Shown: positions 48,562-59,244, numbered from the stretch's first letter. The stretch: 64,000 nt of DNA from Cohaesibacter gelatinilyticus (GCF_900215605.1 NZ_OBEL01000001.1:1364001-1428000), one strand, 5' to 3'. Translations and numbers: made by a program. Notes: generated from the letters alone by a model not told the origin.

Positions 48562-48615
48562 AAGGTTCAAGCGAACCTTACCGCGCCTCACAAACATCCA
48601 TTGCATGTGAGGCGC
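48562..48615 (-). terminator. Pair of hairpins downstream of lpd
   Basis: Two perfect stems: AAGGTTC/GAACCTT (48562-48579, 4-base loop) and GCGCCTCACA/TGTGAGGCGC (48583-48615, 13-base loop), past the lpd stop and before the GlsB-like gene. No long T-run follows, so processing or mRNA protection is as likely as termination. Confidence 0.55.
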
Positions 48616-48664
48616 TGCCGATCAGAATGTATGCAATCAGAAGCATGACATCATGGAGCGCAAA

Positions 48665-50062
48665 TTAAGTATGGATCACACGATCATAAGCGTCCATCAC
48701 ACTTTCATGGATCATTTCAGAGAGTGTTGGATGCGGGAAGATCGTATGGATCAATTCTTCCTCTGTTGTTTCCAGATTCATGGCAATAGCAAAGCCCTGA
48801 ACAAGCTCTGTTACCTCAGCGCCGATGAGATGAGCACCCAACAACTGGCCGGTCTTGTTGTCAAAGATCGTTTTGATCAAACCATCTGGCTCGCCAAGTG
48901 CAATCGCCTTTCCATTCCCAATGAACGGGAAGCGACCCACACGAATTTCATGACCAGCTGCTTTTGCCTGATCCTCTGTCAGACCGACAGATGCAATCTG
49001 AGGGTGACAATAGGTACAGCCAGGAATCTTGTTCTTATCCATGGCATGAACATTTGGAAGACCCTTGATCTTTTCAACGCATATCACGCCTTCATGCTCT
49101 GCCTTATGAGCCAGCATCGGAGGACCCGCGACATCACCAATAGCGTAAATACCCGGAATATTGGTACGACCATAACCATCAACGACAACACAGCCACGAT
49201 CAGTTTTTACACCCAACTTCTCAAGACCCAGATTTTCGACATTACCGACAACACCAACGGCGGAAATGATACGATCCGCCTTCATCGTTTCAGTCTTGCC
49301 ACCTTTTTTCTCAATCGTAGCAACCACATTGCCTGAACCTTTGGCTACACCGGTTACCTTGGCTTCGGTAAGAATTTTGATGCCTTGCTTCTCAAGACGC
49401 TTTCGAGCAAGCGCTGCAATTTCTTTATCCTCGGCAGGCAATATCTGAGGTACCAGCTCAACAACGGTCACATCCGCGCCCATGGTTTTGTAGAAGCTGG
49501 CAAATTCGATGCCGATGGCACCTGATCCAACCACCAAAAGAGATTTTGGCATCTTATCCGGATTGAGCGCTTCAAAGTAGGTCCAGATATGTTTGCCATC
49601 AGGCTCCAGACCCGGCAATACGCGAGGGCGCGCACCGGTTGCCAGAATGATATGCTTGGCTTGATATGCACCAGCATCATCACCCTTCACAGTCAGGCTT
49701 CCCTTGCCTGCCAGTTCTGCAGTACCTTTGATTACGGTGACCTTGTTCTTCTTGAGCAGGAAGCCAACTCCGGTATTCAGCTGCTTGGAAACACCACGGG
49801 AACGGGCAACAACGGCCTTGAGATCGAAGCTTGGGTCTTTGACAGAGAGGCCATAGTCAGAAGCGTGGTTCATATAGTGAAAGATCTCCGCTGAGCGCAG
49901 CAGGGCCTTGGTCGGGATACAACCCCAATTCAGACAAATGCCGCCTAGATCACCTTTTTCGACAATCGCGGTCTTGAAACCCAATTGTGAAGCGCGGATC
50001 GCAGTCACATAGCCCCCAGGGCCAGAGCCCACAACGATCACATCAAATTCACTTTGTGCCAT
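48665..50062 (-). CDS. lpdA: Dihydrolipoyl dehydrogenase (E3)
   Basis: A 465-residue FAD disulfide reductase that reoxidises dihydrolipoyl groups of the pyruvate dehydrogenase complex. The FAD loop VVGSGPGGYVTAIRASQLG, redox-active disulfide GGICLNWGCIPTKALL, NAD loop VVGSGAIGIEFASFY and C-terminal His-Glu dyad region (HTIFPHPTLSEMIHE) are intact. It lies downstream of pdhA-pdhB-aceF, with an opposite-strand MFS gene between. Confidence 0.97.
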   Translation of the reverse strand: MAQSEFDVIVVGSGPGGYVTAIRASQLGFKTAIVEKGDLGGICLNWGCIPTKALLRSAEIFHYMNHASDYGLSVKDPSFDLKAVVARSRGVSKQLNTGVGFLLKKNKVTVIKGTAELAGKGSLTVKGDDAGAYQAKHIILATGARPRVLPGLEPDGKHIWTYFEALNPDKMPKSLLVVGSGAIGIEFASFYKTMGADVTVVELVPQILPAEDKEIAALARKRLEKQGIKILTEAKVTGVAKGSGNVVATIEKKGGKTETMKADRIISAVGVVGNVENLGLEKLGVKTDRGCVVVDGYGRTNIPGIYAIGDVAGPPMLAHKAEHEGVICVEKIKGLPNVHAMDKNKIPGCTYCHPQIASVGLTEDQAKAAGHEIRVGRFPFIGNGKAIALGEPDGLIKTIFDNKTGQLLGAHLIGAEVTELVQGFAIAMNLETTEEELIHTIFPHPTLSEMIHESVMDAYDRVIHT

Positions 50063-50231
50063 ATCCCAGATCCCTTTATATTGCCTGTCAATTCCGTTAG
50101 GGCCGTTTCAACCCAAGTTCTCTTGTTTCTTTCCAAAAAGCCGGTACAAGAAGCCAACTTGCCCCTGCCCGTCTTCAATTTCTTGGTTGCAATCTCACTT
50201 CGAGATTCATAACTTTCAGGTAAACCAGCCA

Positions 50232-51452
50232 ATGTCGTTCGCATCGATCACATCAATCAAGCCCCGATCCCTGATCCTGCTTTGCCTTAGTCAGGTGGCT
50301 GTCCTTTCTCTTTGGTTCTCAGCTTCCGCCGTTGCTCCAAGCCTTGCTCAAGAATTCAATCTCTCCGGCAGCGACATCGCGTTGCTTTCGTCCATGGTTC
50401 AAGCTGGTTTTGTCGTCGGCTGCCTGATCAGCGCCGCACTTGGCCTGGCTGATCGAACCGACCCGCGCCTGCTTTACGCCATTTGCGCGCTGACCGGTGC
50501 CGCCGCAAACTACGCATTCATTTATGTAGAACCAGGCACCAGCCTGTCCGTTTTCTTGCGTTTGCTTACCGGCGCAGTCATAGCTGGGGTCTATCCCGTT
50601 GGGATGAAAATCGCCATGAGCTGGGCGGGCAAAGATGCAGGTCTTCTGGTTGGAGCACTTGTTGGCTCGCTGATGATCGGCTCTGCGGCCCCCCATCTCC
50701 TCGCCTTTTGGGGAAATGTAGACTGGCGCGCGGTGCTCTCTGCAACCAGCTGGATTTCTGGCCTCGGCGGCCTTACTGTTCTTTTGGTTGCCATCGGCCC
50801 GAACTATGCCAAATCGCCAAAATTCCAAATGGGTCTGGCTTTTCAGGCTTGGACGAACAAGCCCATTCGCCTCGCTAATTTTGGCTATTTCGGCCATATG
50901 TGGGAGGTCTATGCCATGTGGGCCTGGATTGGCATCTTCCTTGGTGCCAGCTTTGAAGCTGCCGGTCTGGAAAATGCCCAAAGCTGGGCGTCCCTGATGG
51001 CCTTCTTCTCCATTGCGGCCGGCATGCCCGGCTCCGTTCTTGGTGGAATGATCGCAGACCGCGTTGGCCGTACGGTTATGACCAGTGCCGTGCTTGCCAT
51101 GTCGGGATTCTGCTGCTTGATCATAGGTCCAGCCTTCGGCGGATCGATTGTTCTTGTCAGCCTGATCGCTCTGTTCTGGGGTGCAACTGTCTCCCCCGAT
51201 AGCGCTCAATTCTCGACATCCGTTGGTGAATTGTCCAAACCAGAGCACAGAGGCACGATGCTGACCATGCAAACAGCCATCGGCTTCACCCTCGCTCTTG
51301 TCTCTGTACAACTCATGCCACATTGGATCGACCTTGTTGGCTGGCAATGGGCCTTCACCCCGCTGGTTGCAGGCCCGGTTTTCGGAATCGCCTCCATGCT
51401 AAAACTGAGACAACTCCCCCAATCCCAGCAGCTGGCAAATGGTCGCCGCTAA
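50232..51452 (+). CDS. MFS transporter inserted in the pdh cluster
   Basis: A 406-residue permease of the major facilitator superfamily with 12 predicted helices (RSLILLCLSQVAVLSLWFSASAVAPSLAQEF at the start; MIADRVGRTVM is the loop motif). I chose the ATG at 50232 over an upstream TTG. The gene runs opposite to the pyruvate dehydrogenase genes on both sides, and looks more GC-rich than its neighbours. The substrate is unknown. Confidence 0.86.
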   Translation: MSFASITSIKPRSLILLCLSQVAVLSLWFSASAVAPSLAQEFNLSGSDIALLSSMVQAGFVVGCLISAALGLADRTDPRLLYAICALTGAAANYAFIYVEPGTSLSVFLRLLTGAVIAGVYPVGMKIAMSWAGKDAGLLVGALVGSLMIGSAAPHLLAFWGNVDWRAVLSATSWISGLGGLTVLLVAIGPNYAKSPKFQMGLAFQAWTNKPIRLANFGYFGHMWEVYAMWAWIGIFLGASFEAAGLENAQSWASLMAFFSIAAGMPGSVLGGMIADRVGRTVMTSAVLAMSGFCCLIIGPAFGGSIVLVSLIALFWGATVSPDSAQFSTSVGELSKPEHRGTMLTMQTAIGFTLALVSVQLMPHWIDLVGWQWAFTPLVAGPVFGIASMLKLRQLPQSQQLANGRR

Positions 51453-51464
51453 GATAATATTGCC

Positions 51465-51504
51465 CTCCAAGGGCTGGTCGCCCTTGGAGATTTGCCTTTT
51501 TTGC
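51465..51504. terminator. Terminator between MFS gene and aceF
   Basis: A 9-bp perfect stem (CTCCAAGGG/CCCTTGGAG, 7-base loop) followed by ATTTGCCTTTTTTG on the plus strand. Best for the MFS gene, and may also stop aceF transcription. Confidence 0.85.
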
Positions 51505-51510
51505 TGAAAC

Positions 51511-52863
51511 TTAAACCAGCATGCCCATTGGGCTTTCCAGATAGCCCTTGAAGGCAGCCAGAAGCTCAGCACCCAATGCACCATCAACCACACGGTGATC
51601 GCAGGACAAGGTCACTGACATCACGGTCGCTACTTTCAGCTCATCACCATCAACAACCGGACGCTTTTCACCCGCACCGACAGCCAGAATGGTGCCATGT
51701 GGTGGGTTGATCACAGCCGAGAAGTTCTTGATGCCGAACATACCGAGGTTGGAAACCGCAGTTGTACCACCCTGATATTCTTCCGGAGCCAGTTTTTTGT
51801 CACGAGCACGACCAGCCATGTCTTTCATCTCGCCGGAGATGGCAGACAGAGACTTCTGCTCGGCCTTGCGGATAACTGGAGTGAACAGGCCATCAGGAAT
51901 GGCAACCGCCACACCAACGTCGGAATGCTTATGAATCAGGCGAGAGCCTTCAGTCCATGTTGCATTGGCCATCGGCACTTTCTGAAGCGCGAGAGCCATG
52001 CCCTTGATGATGAAGTCGTTGACGGACAACTTGTAGGTTGGCTTGCCATTTTCATCAGCCGGGGCTTGACCATTGACCTGCGAGCGCAGAGCCAACAGAG
52101 CATCCAGTTTCACATCCACACTCAGATAGAAATGAGGAACAGTCTGCTTGGATTCCTGCAAACGCTTGGCGATAACCTTGCGCATACCGGAATGAGCCAT
52201 TTCCTCATAGGTGCCATCTTCATAAAGCGCCTTGATGGCATCATCAGACGGAGCAGATGGTGCAGTTGCAGCAGCAGGCGCAGATGGTGCAGTTGCAGAA
52301 GCAGAAGCTGCGGCCTGAGCCGCTGGTGCACTTGCAGAAGCGGTACCGGAAGAAATTGCAGCATCCACATCGCGCTTCACAATGCGGCCTTTTGGACCGG
52401 TGCCAGTGATCTTGGAGAGATCCAGATCATTCAGCTTCGCAAGGCGACGAGCCAGCGGTGAAGAGAAGATGCGATCACCGGCAGCAGAGGTTGCTACAGG
52501 ACCAGCAGAGACATCTGCACCATTTGCAGCAGGAGCAGCATCAGCCTTTGGAGCTTCTTCCGCCTTGGCTACAGGAGCCGGTGCCGCCGCCGGAGCAGCG
52601 TCAGCGGCAGATGCGTCTTCGCCTTCTTCCAGAAGAATGGCAATCACTTCATTGACCGGCACCGCTTCTGTACCTTCAGCAATCAGGATCTTGCCAATGG
52701 TGCCTTCATCAACAGCTTCCACTTCCATGGTCGCCTTGTCGGTCTCAATCTCAGCGATCACATCGCCGGCGGTAACCTCGTCACCTTCTTTCACCAGCCA
52801 TTTGGCCAGATTGCCACTTTCCATGGTCGGAGAAAGGGCAGGCATCGTAATAGAGATGGGCAT
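51511..52863 (-). CDS. aceF: Dihydrolipoamide acetyltransferase, pyruvate dehydrogenase E2
   Basis: A 450-residue E2 core protein. One N-terminal lipoyl domain carries the lipoylated Lys in [12 protein letters not shown]. An Ala/Pro-rich linker follows, then the E1/E3-binding domain ([27 protein letters not shown]). The catalytic domain ends with the His motif [16 protein letters not shown]. It is 11 bases downstream of pdhB. Confidence 0.96.
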   Translation of the reverse strand: MPISITMPALSPTMESGNLAKWLVKEGDEVTAGDVIAEIETDKATMEVEAVDEGTIGKILIAEGTEAVPVNEVIAILLEEGEDASAADAAPAAAPAPVAKAEEAPKADAAPAANGADVSAGPVATSAAGDRIFSSPLARRLAKLNDLDLSKITGTGPKGRIVKRDVDAAISSGTASASAPAAQAAASASATAPSAPAAATAPSAPSDDAIKALYEDGTYEEMAHSGMRKVIAKRLQESKQTVPHFYLSVDVKLDALLALRSQVNGQAPADENGKPTYKLSVNDFIIKGMALALQKVPMANATWTEGSRLIHKHSDVGVAVAIPDGLFTPVIRKAEQKSLSAISGEMKDMAGRARDKKLAPEEYQGGTTAVSNLGMFGIKNFSAVINPPHGTILAVGAGEKRPVVDGDELKVATVMSVTLSCDHRVVDGALGAELLAAFKGYLESPMGMLV

Positions 52864-52874
52864 TTTCTTTCTCC

Positions 52875-54263
52875 TTAGGCGCTATAGGTAACCGCTTTGG
52901 CCGCAGCAATCACTTCGCCAACATTTGGCAGAGCCAGCTTTTCGAGATTTGCAGCATACGGCATCGGCACATCTTTGCCGGTCACACGAGCTACTGGTGC
53001 GTCCAGATAATCAAACGCATGTTCCATGATGCGGAAACCAAGCTCGGAAGAAATGGAGCATTGTGGCCACCCTTCTTCCACGGTCACACAGCGACCGGTC
53101 TTGATGACAGAGCGCAGAACGGTATCCATGTCCAAAGGACGCAAGGTACGCAAATCGATGACCTCGGCATTGATGCCTTCCTTGGCCAGCTCTTCAGCAG
53201 CCTGCAAGGCATAAGTCATGCCGATACCGAAGGAAATGATGGTCACATCATCACCCTTGCGCGCAATGCGGGCCTTACCAATCGGCACGATATGATCATC
53301 GATATCCGGAACATCGAAGCTTTGGCCATAGAGAATTTCGTTCTCAAGGAAGACAACTGGATTGTCAGACCGGATCGCTGCTTTCAGCATGCCTTTGGCA
53401 TCCGCTGCACTATATGGCTGCATAACGATCAGACCTGGCACCTGACTGTACCAAGCAGAATAGTCCTGACTGTGCTGAGCTGCCACACGAGCCGCTGCAC
53501 CATTGGCGCCACGGAACACGATCGGGTTGGTGATCTGGCCGCCAGACATATAAAGTGTCTTGGCAGAAGAGTTGATGATGTGGTCAATCGCCTGCATGGC
53601 AAAGTTGAATGTCATGAACTCGACAATCGGGCGAAGGCCAGCCATCGCAGCACCAGCAGCAAGACCAGTAAAGCCATGTTCGGTAATCGGAGTATCGATC
53701 ACGCGCTTGGCACCAAACTCGTCCAGCATGCCCTGGGTGATTTTATAAGCACCCTGATATTGAGCAACTTCCTCACCCATCACAAAGACGCGGTCGTCCT
53801 TGCGCATTTCTTCTGCCATCGCATCACGAAGTGCTTCTCGAACGGTGGTACTCTTCATTGGAGTGCCTTCTGGAATTTCAGGCTCTTCCTGAACATCTTC
53901 CAAAGTCACAGGTGCAGCTGGAACCGGAGCTGCAGCTGGTGCTTCTACCGCAGGTGCGCTATCAGCGGCTGTTGCTGCAGGAGCTGCAGTCGCAGCATCG
54001 TCCAAAGCAGAAGCGTCTTCGCCTTCTTCCAGGATCAACGCAATCAGGCTGTTGACCTTTACGCCTTCGGTGCCTTCGGCGATCAGAATCTTGCCGAGAG
54101 TACCTTCCTCGACAGATTCCACTTCCATTGTGGCTTTATCGGTTTCAATCTCCGCGATTACGTCACCAATCGCGACCTCATCACCTTCTTGCTTGACCCA
54201 TTTGGCCAGATTGCCCTCTTCCATGGTTGGCGAAAGAGCTGGCATCAAAACTTGAATTGGCAT
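52875..54263 (-). CDS. pdhB: Pyruvate dehydrogenase E1 beta subunit with lipoyl domain
   Basis: A 462-residue E1-beta. Residues about 1-80 are a lipoyl domain (lipoylated Lys in [12 protein letters not shown]), then an Ala/Pro linker, then the transketolase-type E1-beta core ([38 protein letters not shown]). A lipoyl domain on E1-beta is a recognised alphaproteobacterial feature. It lies 25 bases after pdhA. Confidence 0.96.
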   Translation of the reverse strand: MPIQVLMPALSPTMEEGNLAKWVKQEGDEVAIGDVIAEIETDKATMEVESVEEGTLGKILIAEGTEGVKVNSLIALILEEGEDASALDDAATAAPAATAADSAPAVEAPAAAPVPAAPVTLEDVQEEPEIPEGTPMKSTTVREALRDAMAEEMRKDDRVFVMGEEVAQYQGAYKITQGMLDEFGAKRVIDTPITEHGFTGLAAGAAMAGLRPIVEFMTFNFAMQAIDHIINSSAKTLYMSGGQITNPIVFRGANGAAARVAAQHSQDYSAWYSQVPGLIVMQPYSAADAKGMLKAAIRSDNPVVFLENEILYGQSFDVPDIDDHIVPIGKARIARKGDDVTIISFGIGMTYALQAAEELAKEGINAEVIDLRTLRPLDMDTVLRSVIKTGRCVTVEEGWPQCSISSELGFRIMEHAFDYLDAPVARVTGKDVPMPYAANLEKLALPNVGEVIAAAKAVTYSA

Positions 54264-54288
54264 GTCTTATGTCCTTCTCAATTTCGCC

Positions 54289-55341
54289 TTAGAGATCTTC
54301 TTCAATGGTAATGTCGGTCCAAAGTTCAGATTCTTCTGGCTCCGGATCGGTTTGCGCGAACTCAGCAGCCTCGGAAACGATGGCGCGGATCTCTTTGTCG
54401 ATGGATTTCAAATCGGCCTCGGACGCCATACCAGCGTCAACAAGACGCTGACGAACCTGTTCGATGGGATCGTGATCATTGCGCATCTTCTGCACTTCAT
54501 CCTTGGAACGATATTTCGCAGGGTCAGACATGGAGTGACCACGATAGCGATAAGTCAGCATTTCAAGGATGTAAGGGCCCTTGCCTTCACGAGCCCATTG
54601 AATGGCACGCTCGGCAGCAGCCATCACAGCGCGAACATCCATACCATCGACTTGCTCACCTGGAATGCCGAAGGAAGCGCCGCGTTCGGAAAGATCGGTA
54701 TTGGATGATGAACGCTCAATCGAGGTTCCCATACCATACTTGTTATTTTCGATGATATAGATTGCTGGCAGGTGCCAGAGCTTGGCCATATTGAAGCTCT
54801 CGTAAACCTGTCCCTGATTGGACGCACCATCGCCGAAATAAATCATGGAGACATTGTCATTACCGCGATAGTGGTTGGCGAAAGCAAGACCGGTACCGAT
54901 GGAAACCTGAGCACCTACAATACCATGGCCACCGAAGAAGTTTTTCTCGCGGCTGAACATGTGCATGGAGCCGCCTTTACCCTTCGAATAACCGCCACGA
55001 CGACCGGTCAATTCGGCCATCACACCCTTTGGCTCCATTCCGCATACCAGCATATGCCCATGGTCACGATAGGAGGTAACAACCTGATCCCCTTCTTTGG
55101 AGGCCATCTGCATACCAACGACAACAGCCTCCTGACCAATATAAAGGTGACAGAAACCGCCAATCAGGCCCATGCCATACATCTGGCCGGCCTTTTCCTC
55201 GAAACGGCGAATGAGCAACATTTCACGATAAGCGTGAAGTTCCTGATCCTTATCGAATTCTACAATTGTGCGATTGATTGCGGAGCGAGCGCCCCCTTTA
55301 TCGGCGCTTTTCTTTGCGCCTCCAGATGCGGATGCTGGCAT
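54289..55341 (-). CDS. pdhA: Pyruvate dehydrogenase E1 alpha subunit
   Basis: A 350-residue thiamine-diphosphate-dependent E1-alpha. The ThDP/Mg motif is YFGDGASNQGQVYESFNMA, with HMFSREKNFFGGHGIVGAQV before it and the phosphorylation-loop-like YRYRGHSMSDPAKYRSKDEV after. It heads the pdhA-pdhB-aceF unit. The 170 bases upstream are very AT-rich and probably contain its promoter. Confidence 0.97.
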   Translation of the reverse strand: MPASASGGAKKSADKGGARSAINRTIVEFDKDQELHAYREMLLIRRFEEKAGQMYGMGLIGGFCHLYIGQEAVVVGMQMASKEGDQVVTSYRDHGHMLVCGMEPKGVMAELTGRRGGYSKGKGGSMHMFSREKNFFGGHGIVGAQVSIGTGLAFANHYRGNDNVSMIYFGDGASNQGQVYESFNMAKLWHLPAIYIIENNKYGMGTSIERSSSNTDLSERGASFGIPGEQVDGMDVRAVMAAAERAIQWAREGKGPYILEMLTYRYRGHSMSDPAKYRSKDEVQKMRNDHDPIEQVRQRLVDAGMASEADLKSIDKEIRAIVSEAAEFAQTDPEPEESELWTDITIEEDL

Positions 55342-55509
55342 ATATATGTGCCCCCTTCAAGCGTTTCCCGTGGGTGAGAGAATAAAGCAGATTCCCAAAC
55401 CCTGCAAACATTGAAAATGGCAGCAATACTTACCTAAATTATGGAAAAATTACAGGAAATTCATATTAACTGAAATTAAGTTCATTATAAAAAATAAACT
55501 TATTTCAAG

Positions 55510-55821
55510 TTAATTATTAAATATAACCATCTCATCAGGATGAGCCATATTCACATAAAGACGCGCCCGCTCATCCATCATATCAGGATCAAGTGTCTCC
55601 CGACGGAAAAGAGCAATGCGATGCTCTTGCACTTCTCGCTCCTGACGCAGAGCCAGCAAATCAGCTTCCAGCACATCAACCTTCAATTTCATGTCCGCAA
55701 GCGCATAGGCGCCATAGCCGCCATTCAGCGAATGAAAGACGAAATAGCCAATCAGCAGAAGAAAGAGAAATGGTAGCACCATCTGGCGCAATGCAGAATT
55801 TTTTCTTTGGCGAGTTGCCAT
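55510..55821 (-). CDS. ftsB: FtsB/DivIC-family cell division protein
   Basis: A 103-residue bitopic protein: a short cytoplasmic start, one helix (LPFLFLLLIGYFVFHSL), then a periplasmic coiled coil (ADMKLKVDVLEADLLALRQEREVQEHRIALFR). It forms the FtsQ-FtsL-FtsB divisome subcomplex. I chose the ATG at 55819-55821; the frame is open three codons upstream. In relatives it lies between eno and pdhA; here eno is 7 kb away. Confidence 0.87.
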   Translation of the reverse strand: MATRQRKNSALRQMVLPFLFLLLIGYFVFHSLNGGYGAYALADMKLKVDVLEADLLALRQEREVQEHRIALFRRETLDPDMMDERARLYVNMAHPDEMVIFNN

Positions 55822-56248
55822 GCCGTACACCCTACACTTTCGGCTACCAGGGTGGTACGCAAAACCAAATCCGCCCCGGTTCAGGACCTATTTAGCCCTC
55901 ACAGCGTTAACAAAGGCTTTCCGAATATAAAAAAGGGTGATTTTTTTGGTATATGAATTATTAACAAAAACAACAAGTTAATGATTGATTGACAAAAAAA
56001 TAGCAGGTGTAAATTCCAAATACTCGCGGTCAATCACGCATATTCCGCATATTTGAAACCGGTATATAATTGGATGCCAATCCCCATCTCAATATCTGAC
56101 AACACCCTCCATCTGTTTGATCCAATCATTTTCGTCGATCTGCATCCCGGGTAATTTACTGTGCTGGATCTGAACACCACTCTTGACCTATGCTTCCCCC
56201 TAACTCAAAACTGGCAAGCACAGATATTCAATATATTGGTTCTGCGAT
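55822..56248. other. Intergenic region between ftsB and the DUF2339 gene
   Basis: About 430 bases between divergent genes, holding both promoters. The part around 55915-56030 is very AT-rich. I see no gene, no tRNA and no clear operator. Confidence 0.55.
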
Positions 56249-59044
56249 ATGGATTCAGGTTTGGTTCTCATTGGGCTAATCGCCCTCGGTGTTGTTTTCG
56301 GTCCTATCGTGATCTCGATCATTGCCTGGCGAAAGGTTGACTACCTTTCCACGCAGCTTGATTCACTGCAAAAGGAAACTCAGCTACACAAAGAGAAGAT
56401 TAAATCATTGGTTTCCGCTCAGCATCAAAAAACAACTGATGAGCAACCCATTCCCTCTAACCAGGAGGCGACTGTTCCTCAGAGACAAGGTCAGTCCGAC
56501 CAAAAAGAGCAAGTAGCAACAAGTCACCAACCAGCTCATAGCCATGAAGACAACCAGATTTTGGCAGCACAAACCTCGCAAAGCATCATCCAATCCTCTC
56601 ATGAAGCGACAACAGCAATCGATACGGAGCCAACAAACCAAGATGAACTGGTACTCTCACCCTCCACTCCTTCAATAGAAGAAAAGATCGGTACACGCTG
56701 GGCCGTGTGGGTTGGTGGAGTGGCACTCGCGCTTGGTGGTGTTTTCCTTATTCGGTATTCATTGGAAGCAGGTTTCTTTGGCCCAACGGTAAGACTAACC
56801 TTGGCTGCTATTTTGGGCTTTATCCTCATGGGTGCAGGAGAATTTTTCCGACGCAAGGAGCTAGCCTCGCCAATCTCTGGTCTTGAGGCAGCATCCATAC
56901 CGCCCATTCTTACATCCGCCGGCATTGTGGCCCTTTACGGTGTAGCCTATGCAGCATTTGCTCTATATGGTTTTATTGGCGCAGGTACGGCCTTCGCTGT
57001 CATGGCAGCAATCTCTGCATTATCCCTCATCACATCTTTACTACATGGCCCGTTTCTCGCAGGTGCTGGCTTTCTCGGTGCGTATGCAACCCCAATACTA
57101 GCTTCCACCGGCAGTGGCGATATTCCCTCACTCTATTTTTATCTGATAGCCATCTCCATTCCCGTCATCATCCTGGCTCGCATTCGCCTCTGGTTATGGC
57201 TCATGAGAAGCGTGATCATCGCAACACTCGGTTGGGCGCTGCTCACTCTGCTCGGCGAATATGGCCATGAAACTGTCAGTCATGCGCTTTACCTGATAGC
57301 GTTGGGCTTGATATTCTCGGCAGCCCTTTTTTGGTCTCTCCACCCAACATTGAACGAAAATAAAAACGATCAAGGCCAGGATTGGATGGCATTTGCTACT
57401 TTTGCAGCGCTATCTGCATTAGCTTTTGCGCATTACGCCAGTGCTCCGAATGATCTGGCGCTGCAAGCAATGATAACCACATTGGTCTTGTTACAGCTTG
57501 GTCTGGTTTGGCAATGGTCCGCCGCAAACAGTTTGTTGGGATCGGCAGGTTTGCTTGGTTTTCTCGCGATCCTCGCAGGCCCGGATATAATTGAACAAGC
57601 AAGTAATCTGGAACGGATAGCGGATGTATTCATTCTGCAGATCTATTCCGAACAGCGCATGGCACTGATCCTCAAGGCAATCAGCGTTGCAGCTCTTTTT
57701 GGAGGGGTTGCAAAAATTGCCATTCCCAGGCTCTTACCATATGCAACCAGAACAGCAACGGGTTGGGCTCTGGCAGGGACAATTCTGCCAGTAGTTACTC
57801 TGATTGCCGTTTATCTGATCCTGACCCGTTTCGAAACCTCAATGCCTTTTGCCATCGTAGCTATCGGACTGGGCCTAATCTTTTCATGGATATCGCGTGA
57901 ATTGCTACAAGGAGCAGCCGGGCGCAGATTGATCACCGCGATATATATCATCGCCGCACTAAGCAGTGGCGCACTTGGTCTGACAATCGCAATGGAGAAG
58001 GGCTGGCTTACTGTTGCCCTGGCTTTCACCACACTTGGAGCAGCTTTCACTGCCCATCGTCTCAAAATCTGGCAAATTGGCCCATTTGCAGCCCTATTGG
58101 CACTCATAGTCGGCATCAGACTTTTCCTCGATCCATTGATCGTTGGTACCGACGTTGGCAGGACACCCATTTTCAACTGGCTTCTTTGGGGGTATGGCAC
58201 TCCAGCTCTTTGTTTCTATGTCAGTGCATCCTATTTGCGCATGAAAAATGCTCCATCATGGCCCACTCAAGTCCTTGATGCATTATCTATGGTTGCCGTT
58301 GCTGCATTGGTCGGTTTTCAGGTCCGACACACAATGAATGACGGCGCTATTTTCATCACCACGACAGGTCTTGCCGAAGTCGCCATACAAAGCATGATGG
58401 CACTCAGCCTCTCGATTGGTTATGGTCGAATATCTTCTCGTATGTCCAACTTGATTATGAGACAAGGGAGCCTTTGCCTGGCCATCATTGGCCTCGTCAT
58501 GATGGTTATCCTACTTGCAATCAGATACAATCCCGCCTTATCGTCGCAATCCGTTGGCGAGGGTCATATCTTTAACCTCGTCAATTTAGGCTATTTGCTA
58601 CCTGGCCTGTTAACGGCTTGGTTGGCAAGAGAATCTCAAACTCTGAACAGGCCGATCCATTTCACGATCATCACAAAAAGCGTTGCTGGGTTATTTTTGT
58701 TTTTATGGCTCAATTTGACGGTTCGTCATGCTTGGCAAGGCGATAATCTACTCCTGACAGACGGCATTCCCGACGGTGAATTCTATTCTTACTCGGCAGC
58801 ATGGTTGTTCAGTGGTATACTGTTACTCGTTGTTGGAATTTTCCGTCAAAATTTCCTCTATCGAAAAATCTCTGCAGCACTGATAATTCTTGCGGTATTA
58901 AAGATCTTTGTTCTCGATACGGCTCAACTGGAAGGCGTACTGCGTGCATTGTCCTTTATCGGTCTTGGCGTGGTTCTGATTGGGATCGGCTTACTCTATC
59001 AACGTCTATTGTTTGGTCAGAAAAGCCAGAAAAAGCCAGCCTAG
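56249..59044 (+). CDS. DUF2339 polytopic membrane protein
   Basis: A 931-residue inner-membrane protein. One N-terminal helix, a short coiled coil, and a Gln/Ser/Thr-rich linker precede EEKIGTRWAVWVGGVALALGGVFLIRYSLE, the DUF2339 signature. Some 20 or more further helices follow to the end. The function is unknown; the family is widespread in proteobacteria. There is no strong ribosome site before the ATG. It stands apart from ubiD by 200 bases. Confidence 0.85.
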   Translation: MDSGLVLIGLIALGVVFGPIVISIIAWRKVDYLSTQLDSLQKETQLHKEKIKSLVSAQHQKTTDEQPIPSNQEATVPQRQGQSDQKEQVATSHQPAHSHEDNQILAAQTSQSIIQSSHEATTAIDTEPTNQDELVLSPSTPSIEEKIGTRWAVWVGGVALALGGVFLIRYSLEAGFFGPTVRLTLAAILGFILMGAGEFFRRKELASPISGLEAASIPPILTSAGIVALYGVAYAAFALYGFIGAGTAFAVMAAISALSLITSLLHGPFLAGAGFLGAYATPILASTGSGDIPSLYFYLIAISIPVIILARIRLWLWLMRSVIIATLGWALLTLLGEYGHETVSHALYLIALGLIFSAALFWSLHPTLNENKNDQGQDWMAFATFAALSALAFAHYASAPNDLALQAMITTLVLLQLGLVWQWSAANSLLGSAGLLGFLAILAGPDIIEQASNLERIADVFILQIYSEQRMALILKAISVAALFGGVAKIAIPRLLPYATRTATGWALAGTILPVVTLIAVYLILTRFETSMPFAIVAIGLGLIFSWISRELLQGAAGRRLITAIYIIAALSSGALGLTIAMEKGWLTVALAFTTLGAAFTAHRLKIWQIGPFAALLALIVGIRLFLDPLIVGTDVGRTPIFNWLLWGYGTPALCFYVSASYLRMKNAPSWPTQVLDALSMVAVAALVGFQVRHTMNDGAIFITTTGLAEVAIQSMMALSLSIGYGRISSRMSNLIMRQGSLCLAIIGLVMMVILLAIRYNPALSSQSVGEGHIFNLVNLGYLLPGLLTAWLARESQTLNRPIHFTIITKSVAGLFLFLWLNLTVRHAWQGDNLLLTDGIPDGEFYSYSAAWLFSGILLLVVGIFRQNFLYRKISAALIILAVLKIFVLDTAQLEGVLRALSFIGLGVVLIGIGLLYQRLLFGQKSQKKPA

Positions 59045-59244
59045 CAAGCGACCAACAGGATTTTAACATACTGAAAAAACTTATACTTTGCACTTGATCC
59101 CAGTCAAAGACGAAAACTCGCCGCAGTGAGAAACTTGCCCAAATTAGGGCAACCTTCTTCGAAGCCTTCCTATCATGAAGTTCTTCTTCATCACGGATAC
59201 ATTGGAAGAGCCAGGTTGCATCACCCGTAAAACCGAGGGCGAAT

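Noticed and set aside
50319-51347. 342-codon antisense frame over the MFS gene
   Set aside because: Opposite the MFS coding frame. It has no recognisable domain and the MFS reading has clear helices and motifs. It is a composition shadow.
53019-54311. 430-codon antisense frame over pdhB
   Set aside because: Opposite the well-supported E1-beta gene; no domain, no ribosome site. A shadow of GC-rich codons.
55342-55520. CtrA-binding site (TTAA-N7-TTAA) upstream of pdhA
   Set aside because: The TTAA boxes present are spaced 6 or 3 bases apart, not 7, and the region is AT-rich enough for these to occur by chance.
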